The position numbers and the translations under genes were made by a program. A stretch of 57,605 bases of DNA from contig JAAQTN010000034.1 of assembly GCA_011742915.1 (NCBI GenBank), positions 1 through 57,605 of the forward strand, given 5' to 3'. Below the pieces are notes generated by a model. That model ran no database searches and was not told where the DNA came from. It saw nothing but the letters and a program-made list of their open reading frames with translations. The first letter of the stretch is position 1, and every line of letters starts with the position of its first letter. Positions 50,226 through 57,605 of the stretch are shown one piece after another. Source of the DNA: Billgrantia desiderata. GTDB taxonomy: Bacteria > Pseudomonadota > Gammaproteobacteria > Pseudomonadales > Halomonadaceae.

Positions 50226-51689
50226 ATGGAGCCTTCTGCCTTGGCAACGTTCTTCTCCGACCTGCTGAGTGTCAGCCGCACGGAAACGCGGCCGCTGATT
50301 CGTCTTGCCCTGCCCATTTGCGGCGCCCAGCTGGCCCAGGCCGGCATGAGTGTGGCCGACGTGATGATGACGGGGCGACTCAGCGCCACCGACCTGGCCG
50401 CGGTCTCGGTGGGCTCCAGCCTGTGGCTGCCGCTGATGCTGTTCATGACCGGCACCTTGATGGGGCTCACGCCCATCGTCGCTCATCTGCTCGGCGCCGG
50501 CACCACGGAGCGCATCCGCCCCAGCGTGCACCAGGCGCTGTGGGTGGCCCTCGCCCTGGGCGTGGTGGCGGCACTGTTGCTGTGGTTCACGGTAATGCCG
50601 ATCTTCCGTGTGATGGACGTTCCCCCCGAGGTGGCACGCCGCTCGGCGGCCTATCTCTCGGCCGTGGCCTTCGGCATGCCGGGCGTCGCACTGTTCCAGG
50701 CGCTGCGCGCCTTCTCCGACGGCATGAACCACACCCGCCCCTCGCTGTGGATCAGCCTGGTAGGGCTCGGGGTGAACATTCCCAGCAACTACGTGTTGAT
50801 ATACGGCGGCGACGGACTCACGGCGCTTTTCGGCGGCTGGCTGCCCGGCTGGATACAAGGCCTGCCGGCGCTGGGCGCACTGGGCTGCGGTATCGCCACC
50901 GCACTCTCCATGTGGGTCATGTGCCTGACCATGATCGCCTACACGCGGCGCTCGCGGGCCTACGGCAACGTCTCGCTGTGGCACTCACCCACCCCGCCGC
51001 GCTGGCGTCTGATCGGCGAGCTGCTCTACGTGGGCGTGCCCATCGGCGTGGCGATCTTCGTCGAGGTGACGCTGTTCACGCTGATCTCGCTGTTCATCGC
51101 CAGTCTGGGTGAAGTGACGGTGGCGGCGCACCAGGTCGCGCTGAACTACACCTCGATTCTATTCATGCTGCCACTGGCCCTGGGCATGGCACTGACCGTC
51201 AGGGTCGGCAACACCCTGGGCCAGGGCAAGGCCGAACGGGCACGCATGGTGGCCTGGAACGGCATACTGGTCTCGGTGCTGATCGCATTGCTCAACAGCA
51301 CCTTGCTGTGGTTCACGGCAGAGCCGGTCATGGCCCTCTACACTCACGATACGGCCGTGCAACGCCTGGCCCTGTCGCTGGTCCTGCTGGCCATGCTGTA
51401 TCAGGTGTCCGACTCACTGCAGGTCAATCTGGCCGGTGCGCTCAGGGGCTACAAGGACACCCGGATCATCATGGTCATCACCCTGTTCGCCTACTGGGCG
51501 GTAGGGCTGGCCGGCGGCCACTGGCTGGGTACCCGCGGCCTGCCCGGCTGGAGCGAACCGCTGGGAGTGCATGGCTACTGGATCGGCCTGATCGCTGGGC
51601 TCACCGTGGCGGCGCTGCTGCTCGGCGAGCGGCTGCGGCGCAGAGCCAAGGGAGTCGCGCATGGCAAGCAGGAGATACCGCTGGAGTGA
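50226..51689 (+). CDS. MATE-family multidrug efflux transporter (NorM type)
   Basis: The 487-residue protein has 12 hydrophobic segments in two repeats. RLALPICGAQLAQAGMSVAD near the N-terminus and MLPLALGMALTVRVGNTLGQG in the second half are typical NorM sequences. These pumps export cationic drugs and dyes in exchange for Na+ or H+; the sodium form suits a halophile. The ribosome-binding site is weak and other in-frame starts exist, so the exact N-terminus is uncertain. Its 3' end overlaps the next gene by 29 bases. Confidence 0.92.
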   Translation: MEPSALATFFSDLLSVSRTETRPLIRLALPICGAQLAQAGMSVADVMMTGRLSATDLAAVSVGSSLWLPLMLFMTGTLMGLTPIVAHLLGAGTTERIRPSVHQALWVALALGVVAALLLWFTVMPIFRVMDVPPEVARRSAAYLSAVAFGMPGVALFQALRAFSDGMNHTRPSLWISLVGLGVNIPSNYVLIYGGDGLTALFGGWLPGWIQGLPALGALGCGIATALSMWVMCLTMIAYTRRSRAYGNVSLWHSPTPPRWRLIGELLYVGVPIGVAIFVEVTLFTLISLFIASLGEVTVAAHQVALNYTSILFMLPLALGMALTVRVGNTLGQGKAERARMVAWNGILVSVLIALLNSTLLWFTAEPVMALYTHDTAVQRLALSLVLLAMLYQVSDSLQVNLAGALRGYKDTRIIMVITLFAYWAVGLAGGHWLGTRGLPGWSEPLGVHGYWIGLIAGLTVAALLLGERLRRRAKGVAHGKQEIPLE

Positions 51690-52713
51690 AGCGAAACGCC
51701 TGCTGACGGCAGGCATGATGGCATTGCTGGTGACGAGCTGCGGCAACGGCGAACAGGGCGATGCCAAGCTCATCGAGTACCAAAGGGCGCTCGCCGAAGC
51801 CCTGGGACAACCGGCGCCGGAGAGGACGGCGCCACCCAACATCGGCGCCTTTCCCGAACGCGATGAGCGCCTCTTCGAGGTTGCCGAAACCCGCGAGGGC
51901 ATACTCAACGTCTACGCCTTGCGCGATTGCCACATCACCCAGCTGGTCGCCGCCCGCAACAACCAGCTCGGGCGCGTGGCGCCACCCAGTCAGCAATGGA
52001 TATACGAACTGGAACTGTGGCGCCGCCTGCACGCCTGCTGGCACAGCGACGTGCCCGATAGCTTGTCGGACGCCAACCGCGAGCGCCTCGAACGACTCAC
52101 GCTGATCAAGACCGAGCAACTGCCGAAGGTGAGCTGGAACAGCCTGTTCGACTCCGACGAGTGGGTGCGCAGCTTCTCGCGCGCCAGCTCCCCCCTGGCA
52201 CCGGACGATACGCGCGGCATCGAGGCACAGTTCGAGGCCCTCGCGTGGCTGCATCAAGCCACCGTCAACCAGTTCAATCCCGCATGGCAGCACCAGTCGA
52301 GCACGCTGGAGAATCATCTCAATTCGCTGCGCAGCCGCCCCCTGACCGCCGAGCTGCTGCGCGCCCTGATGCTCGCCGAAAGGCGCCTGAACGAGGCAAA
52401 CGCACTGCTCGCCGCCAACCTCGAGTCGCAGCGCGGCTGTACCGCGCTTGCCTCACCCGCCGGTGAGCTGAGCGAAGAGATGGCCGACATGGCGGCATTC
52501 GCCTGGCTGGACCGGTTGGAGAGCCTGGCGACACGTTGGCTCGAAGCGATCGACTCCCTCCTCGCAAGCCATGTGCCTCCGCCCGAGGCGATTGATGACT
52601 ATCGCCATGCATGGCTGTCGCTGGATAACCCCGAGGCCCCTCTGCCCGCCCTGCGCCAGGCTCGCATCGAGCATCGGCAGCATTGGCAAGCCCTGGTCAG
52701 ACGCTGCACGTGA
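51661..52713 (+). CDS. DUF3080-family lipoprotein
   Basis: The 350-residue protein has a basic N-terminus, a hydrophobic stretch and a lipobox (LVTSCGNG, cysteine at about residue 27), followed by a helical domain that fits the DUF3080 family of gammaproteobacteria. Its function is unknown. AAGGGAG precedes the ATG, which lies inside the end of the MATE gene (29-base overlap), so the two are likely co-transcribed. It should sit in the periplasm on the outer or inner membrane. Confidence 0.85.
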   Translation: MASRRYRWSEAKRLLTAGMMALLVTSCGNGEQGDAKLIEYQRALAEALGQPAPERTAPPNIGAFPERDERLFEVAETREGILNVYALRDCHITQLVAARNNQLGRVAPPSQQWIYELELWRRLHACWHSDVPDSLSDANRERLERLTLIKTEQLPKVSWNSLFDSDEWVRSFSRASSPLAPDDTRGIEAQFEALAWLHQATVNQFNPAWQHQSSTLENHLNSLRSRPLTAELLRALMLAERRLNEANALLAANLESQRGCTALASPAGELSEEMADMAAFAWLDRLESLATRWLEAIDSLLASHVPPPEAIDDYRHAWLSLDNPEAPLPALRQARIEHRQHWQALVRRCT

Positions 52714-52872
52714 AACCCGGCACTGCACGAAAAAGGTGCCGACAGGCTTAACTTGGATGCCAACTCTGTGATATTGGTGATTGCGAGAAGGTAGGAGTCG
52801 ATCCCGTCAGCCTTGCCGCAGCCGTGACCTTGCCGCTCGGCCCATGCAGAATCTGGAGGGAGGAACATGGGT

Positions 52873-53580
52873 ATGACACTGTCACCCCGACCTGCCCGGG
52901 TCATCGACCTGGAAACGATGCGCCAGAAGCTCCAGGCCAAGCGGCGCTTGGTGCGCCTCTCCCCCGAGCTCGACGGCCTTGAAATGGTCTACAGCCTGGC
53001 CTCGGACCCGGACTCCCTCTACGGCATGCCCATTCTGGCCTGGGGCCTGCGTGAAGATGGCGATGTCGTGGGCCTGGTGCCCTGGATGGAGACGTTGACC
53101 TCCTGCCATCAGCTCGACGATGCCGAGCATGGCCGTTTCGTCGGCTATCGCGACCCCGAAACCGAAGAGCTGCTCGAATACCCCCCACCCCACAAGGCCT
53201 GTGAGCTGGAACATGCCGCCGCCTACTTCGACTACGAAGAGACGCGCGACATCACCCTCATCCAGCAGATTCCCGACACTCAGGGCACCCATGCTCTGTG
53301 CATCGATGACGACGACCGTCCCTGGCAGCTCAAGCAAGTGTTCGGCTGGCGTCTCTACAGCGACGGTAACGTGGAAGCCCTGCTGGCCGATGAGTCGCTC
53401 ATCGAATCGACGCCGATCCTGCCCGGCGACGCCTGCCTCTATCCGGGCCGAAGCCGTCACAGGATGGTCTACTTCTTCCAGCGCAGCATCGCCAATCGAA
53501 TCCGTGAGCAGGACCCCGGCACCCTGGAAGCCCTGGCGTTGATGGTCATGCCCAATACCGCCGTGAGGGCCGACGGCTAG
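52873..53580 (+). CDS. Conserved hypothetical cytosolic protein
   Basis: The 235-residue product is acidic, with no signal peptide or membrane segment. It has ELDGLEMVYSLASDPDS near the N-terminus and a long central acidic region. GGAGG is upstream; the ATG at 52873 gives 9 bases of spacing, while the in-frame ATG at 52867 gives only 3 and is less likely. I recognise no catalytic motif. It stands alone after a 159-base gap and is followed by the minus-strand tusA gene. Confidence 0.7.
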   Translation: MTLSPRPARVIDLETMRQKLQAKRRLVRLSPELDGLEMVYSLASDPDSLYGMPILAWGLREDGDVVGLVPWMETLTSCHQLDDAEHGRFVGYRDPETEELLEYPPPHKACELEHAAAYFDYEETRDITLIQQIPDTQGTHALCIDDDDRPWQLKQVFGWRLYSDGNVEALLADESLIESTPILPGDACLYPGRSRHRMVYFFQRSIANRIREQDPGTLEALALMVMPNTAVRADG

Positions 53581-53668
53581 GCTCTGCCCGAAACTGGCCG
53601 CGCTCGCTGACTTTTCAGACAGGGCCTTTCAGACAGAACCTTGGCACGCAGCAGGGGCTGGCAGTACA

Positions 53669-53920
53669 TCAGCCCAAGCGGATAAAGTAGAGATAGTGGC
53701 CGTCCGACTCCTCCTGCGCCACCAGCTCGTGGCCCAGGAAACTGCAGAACTTGGGGATGTCACGGGTGGTGGCGGGATCCGTCGCCACCACCTTGAGTAT
53801 TTCGCCGGGACGCATGTCACGCACCTTGTTGTGCATGAGCATGATGGGCTCCGGGCAGTAAAGACCGGTCGTGTCCAGCTCGACCTGGTGGGCGGGCTGC
53901 GAGTCGGCGGTATTCGTCAT
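53669..53920 (-). CDS. tusA: Sulfur carrier protein TusA
   Basis: TusA relays sulfur from cysteine desulfurase to tRNA thiolation and cofactor synthesis. The 83-residue protein has the family core [19 protein letters not shown] with the active cysteine at about residue 22, and ends in [19 protein letters not shown] sequence. It is divergent from the ABM protein gene by 26 bases. Together with SufS at 16186 it belongs to the sulfur-transfer network, but the genes are far apart. Confidence 0.93.
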   Translation of the reverse strand: MTNTADSQPAHQVELDTTGLYCPEPIMLMHNKVRDMRPGEILKVVATDPATTRDIPKFCSFLGHELVAQEESDGHYLYFIRLG

Positions 53921-53946
53921 CGATCGACCTCGTTGGGAACTGCTAG

Positions 53947-54234
53947 ATGATAAAGATCATAATCGAACGTCGCATCATGCCTGGCCTGGAAGAGGAATAC
54001 GAGGAAGCCGCCCGTGAGGCGATGCGCTTCTCACTCGGTGCCAGAGGGTTCGTCGGCGGCGAAACCCTGGTCGAACGCGGCCGCAGCGACCGACGCCTGA
54101 TGATCGTCAAGTGGCGGGATCTGAACGCCTGGAACGAATGGTACACCAGCGAGGAACGCGCCAGGGTGATGCAGCGCATCCTGCCGCTGCTCACCGAGGA
54201 CGAAACCATCCGCGTCTACGAGCCGTCCTACTGA
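53947..54234 (+). CDS. Antibiotic biosynthesis monooxygenase (ABM) domain protein
   Basis: The 95-residue protein has the dimeric alpha-beta ABM fold pattern: [32 protein letters not shown] and [18 protein letters not shown]. Such proteins range from haem-degrading enzymes to quinone monooxygenases; nothing here decides between them. It is divergent from tusA and convergent with rlmM. No haem-uptake genes are nearby, so a haem role is not supported by context. Confidence 0.85.
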   Translation: MIKIIIERRIMPGLEEEYEEAAREAMRFSLGARGFVGGETLVERGRSDRRLMIVKWRDLNAWNEWYTSEERARVMQRILPLLTEDETIRVYEPSY

Positions 54235-54280
54235 CCTCTGTACCTGACCTCAGTACCTGGCCGCCGCAGCGGGCCCGGTA

Positions 54281-55366
54281 TCAGTCCAGCAGCCTGACAT
54301 GCACCGTGACCTCTTCACGATCATGATAGAGATGCCGGCAGCGCAGCGTAGCGCGAACGCCGGCATCCTCCAGCCCCTCTTCCAACAGCGCCAGGCAGCG
54401 CTGCACCTCCTCCCAGCGTCGCTTCATCGGTAGCTTGAGATTGAAGATCGCCTCCCGGCACCAGCGCCGAATCAGCCAACGTTGAACCATGGCAGTGACC
54501 CGGGCGGGCTTGTCGACGATGTCGCAAACCAGCCAGTCCAACCGATAGGGCGGCTCCCAGACGAAACCGTCTTCGCGCAGATGCTCGACCATGCCCGTGG
54601 CCATCAGGTCGCCTTTCATGGGGCCATTGTCGATGGCATAGACATGCATGCCCCGAGCGACCAGCTGCCAGGTCCACCCGCCGGGTGCCGCCCCCAGATC
54701 CGCCGCCTGCATTCCCTCGGAAAGGCGCACGTCCCACTCTTCGCGCGGAATGAACTCGTGCCAGGCCTCCTCGAGCTTCAGCGTCGAGCGGCTGGGCGCC
54801 GCCGCGGGGAAGCGCAACCGGCGAATACCGCCGGGCAGTTCGCTGCGGTTACCCGGAAAGCTCATGCCCAACTGCACGAGATCGCCATCCATCCAGAACA
54901 GATGCAAACGACGCCCACCGCCCTTGCGCCGGAGCGCTCCCCGCTTGCGCAGTGCCGACTCGAGCGGGCGCGTCAACGCCTTGATCAACCCCGCCAACGC
55001 CTTGCCCTCGTTGGTATCGGGCGTCTCATGCCAGATCGAATCGAAACTCCAGCCGCTCTCCACCACCTGCTTGAGAATGGGAGACAGCCTGTCGTCACGC
55101 TCCAGCTGCAGTGACGGCAGCGCCACCAGGCTCTGACGCGCGAAGATGAGCCGCTCGAACGCCAGCTGACGATGCAGCTCATTGGCCGGCCGCTCATCGT
55201 CGACGACCAAGTTCACGAACCCGGACTGATCGATGAACTCGGCCCTGCCCTGCCAGCCGAGTCGCTCGACGTTTGCCGCCACTTCGGCCGCCACATCGGC
55301 TTCGAAGCCAGGACGACAGTAGAAGAGCAGCTGATCGGGCACCATGCGTTCTGCCAGGCTGGACAT
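54281..55366 (-). CDS. rlmM: 23S rRNA 2'-O-ribose methyltransferase RlmM
   Basis: RlmM methylates C2498 of 23S rRNA with SAM. The 361-residue protein has an N-terminal THUMP-like region and a C-terminal Rossmann-type methyltransferase domain with AADLGAAPGGWTWQL (about residue 222) and the catalytic lysines in WLVCDIVDKP and LKLPMKRRWEE. Length matches the E. coli enzyme. The start at 55366 is taken as MSSLAERM. It is divergent from gdhA. Confidence 0.95.
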   Translation of the reverse strand: MSSLAERMVPDQLLFYCRPGFEADVAAEVAANVERLGWQGRAEFIDQSGFVNLVVDDERPANELHRQLAFERLIFARQSLVALPSLQLERDDRLSPILKQVVESGWSFDSIWHETPDTNEGKALAGLIKALTRPLESALRKRGALRRKGGGRRLHLFWMDGDLVQLGMSFPGNRSELPGGIRRLRFPAAAPSRSTLKLEEAWHEFIPREEWDVRLSEGMQAADLGAAPGGWTWQLVARGMHVYAIDNGPMKGDLMATGMVEHLREDGFVWEPPYRLDWLVCDIVDKPARVTAMVQRWLIRRWCREAIFNLKLPMKRRWEEVQRCLALLEEGLEDAGVRATLRCRHLYHDREEVTVHVRLLD

Positions 55367-55554
55367 CGGCGTTTCTCTCACGGATTCGTTGGTGACGCAT
55401 GGTACCAGCCCTGGCCTTCGCTGTCGGCCATCTCGATATCGTTAAAAAATCGTCCTTTAAAATCATCTAATGCTCGATATTGGTGCGCAAAAAACGGCAA
55501 TTTGAAAGCGATTTCGACTCATATCAATGTCTAATTCCGACATAGCCTATGCAA

Positions 55555-56968
<1,414 letters not shown>

Positions 56969-57012
56969 GCCGCCCCGTCCGGGTCGTCGGACTCCCGACG
57001 GCCGAACACGAC

Positions 57013-57041
57013 AAAGCCCTGGCCTTCACGGCCAGGGCTTT
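57013..57041. terminator. Terminator between gdhA and gdx
   Basis: A perfect 12-bp stem AAAGCCCTGGCC / GGCCAGGGCTTT encloses TTCAC. A-run and T-run on opposite sides allow use by gdhA on the plus strand and by the convergent gdx gene on the minus strand. Confidence 0.9.
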
Positions 57042-57074
57042 GCTTCATACGGGTACTTTCTTGCCTATCAATTG

Positions 57075-57389
57075 TTAAGCAGCCAGCTTCAAACCCACCA
57101 GGCCGGCCAGGATCAACACCAGGCTGAGCAGCCGCAGCGGCGAAGCGCTGTCGCCATAGAGCAGAATGCCCAGCAAGACCGTACCCACCGCACCAATGCC
57201 TACCCAGATGGCGTAGGCGGTACCCACGGGCAGCACCTTCATTGCCTGTGCCAGCAGGTAGAAGCTGGCCACCATGGCGATGACGGTCAGTACACTGGGG
57301 AGCGGCCGGGTAAAGCCGTGTGACGCTTTCAGGCCCAACGCCCACGCCACTTCGAGAAGACCGGCCACGACCAACAACAACCAGGCCAT
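57075..57389 (-). CDS. gdx: Guanidinium exporter Gdx (SugE, SMR family)
   Basis: The 104-residue protein has four membrane segments and follows E. coli SugE/Gdx almost throughout: [20 protein letters not shown] with the essential Glu13, KASHGF, and [20 protein letters not shown]. Gdx proteins expel guanidinium in exchange for protons, unlike the broad multidrug EmrE type. A guanidine-II riboswitch lies just upstream, which settles the substrate and the start: ATG at 57389 with AAGGA before it, rather than longer frames that run through the riboswitch. The promoter is not obvious, because the 5S rRNA terminator ends only about 35 bases before the riboswitch. Confidence 0.95.
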   Translation of the reverse strand: MAWLLLVVAGLLEVAWALGLKASHGFTRPLPSVLTVIAMVASFYLLAQAMKVLPVGTAYAIWVGIGAVGTVLLGILLYGDSASPLRLLSLVLILAGLVGLKLAA

Positions 57390-57410
57390 TGAGATTTCCT
57401 TCTTGAGGGT

Positions 57411-57459
57411 CCGAGGCCGTCCCCGGGTTGGCAAGCACACCATCGGGTCGTCCCGCTGG
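57411..57459 (-). promoter_or_regulatory. Guanidine-II (mini-ykkC) riboswitch controlling gdx
   Basis: On the minus strand two small hairpins carry the diagnostic ACGR tetraloops. Hairpin 1 (57440-57459) has stem CGGG/CCCG, extended by an outer CCA/TGG pair, and loop ACGA at 57448-57451. Hairpin 2 (57411-57426) has stem CCGGGG/CCUCGG (one G-U pair) and loop ACGG at 57417-57420. The second hairpin ends about 22 bases before the gdx start codon. Paired ACGR loops before an SMR exporter define the guanidine-II class, where guanidine binding frees the ribosome-binding site. Confidence 0.85.
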
Positions 57460-57493
57460 CGATCAGGGGAACGTTTTGGGCCCCCCAAACGGC

Positions 57494-57521
57494 GAAACCC
57501 CGACCAGTTGGCCGGGGTTTC
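57494..57521 (-). terminator. Terminator of the rRNA operon
   Basis: A 9-bp stem GAAACCCCG / CGGGGTTTC, with an inner CC/GG pair, lies a few bases beyond the 5S rRNA 3' end. A second imperfect hairpin (CGTTTGGG / CCCAAAACG, 57472-57491) follows and may back it up. Confidence 0.85.
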
Positions 57522-57528
57522 TGAAAAG

Positions 57529-57605
57529 GTGCCTGACGATGACCTACTCTCGCATGGGGAGGCCCCACACTACCATCGGCGCTGAGCGGTTTCACTGCTG
57601 AGTTC
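57529..57605 (-). rRNA. rrf: 5S ribosomal RNA, 3' part
   Basis: The minus strand reads the conserved 5S 3' half: GAACTCAG near the window edge, then GATGGTAGTGTGGGG, CCTCCCCATGCGAGAGTAGG and the terminal stem ending CAGGCAC. The 5' part and the rest of the rRNA operon lie beyond the right edge, so the operon is transcribed toward this window. The 3' end is placed within a base or two. Confidence 0.95.

Overview
The window is about 64% G+C gammaproteobacterial chromosome, most likely Halomonas or a close Halomonadaceae relative. Pointers are an ectoine hydroxylase (ectD), a proline-use locus (putA/putP), OmpW porins, EpmC and RimK, RlmM, and a 5S rRNA end close to other enterobacterial/pseudomonad 5S genes. 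Almost all of it is ordinary, densely packed core chromosome. Only the first ~2.6 kb looks accessory: it opens with the right end of an IS21-type element abutting a cut gene, then two unrecognised small genes and a long stretch without genes.

Layout. 1-2500: IS end, gene remnant, lipoprotein and membrane-anchored hypotheticals. 2513-2717: an Rsm/Csr-type regulatory RNA (minus strand) with eight GGA motifs, a terminator and a GacA-type upstream box. 2966-9107: small membrane protein, AraC regulator, bifunctional putA, putP. 9180-15555: two tandem ompW genes, yqcC, DUF3549, a RimB-like protease, rimK and a sanA-like gene. 15611-21831: complete sufR-B-C-D-S-T operon behind a promoter whose -10 is covered by an IscR-type operator. 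21913-31068: EAL protein, Lrp regulator, NAD(P)-binding protein, a Na/Pi cotransporter with a PhoU-like partner, a fungal-type cytosine deaminase, and a translationally coupled nucleotide phosphorylase / PRPP synthetase-like pair.

31257-41649: panE, a methyltransferase, ectD, YbhB, a flavodoxin-like protein, a CCGSCS protein, the fadBA beta-oxidation operon with a divergent MarR regulator, and a universal stress protein. 41918-45315: uup, tatD and a protein that looks like a catalytically dead DnaQ-fold exonuclease. 45301-49562: an unusual two-gene operon (fused E1 alpha-beta thiamine-diphosphate dehydrogenase plus a FabD-like acyltransferase) with a divergent LysR regulator and no E2 or E3. 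49520-57605: epmC, a MATE pump, DUF3080 lipoprotein, tusA, an ABM protein, rlmM, gdhA with an NtrC-like site, the guanidinium exporter gdx under a guanidine-II riboswitch, and the 3' end of a 5S rRNA.

The strongest candidates for less-described biology are the E1-acyltransferase operon, the Rsm-type RNA, the phosphorylase/PRPP synthetase pair and a run of small perfect hairpins at 41765-41904. All calls come from reading the sequence; no database search was run.
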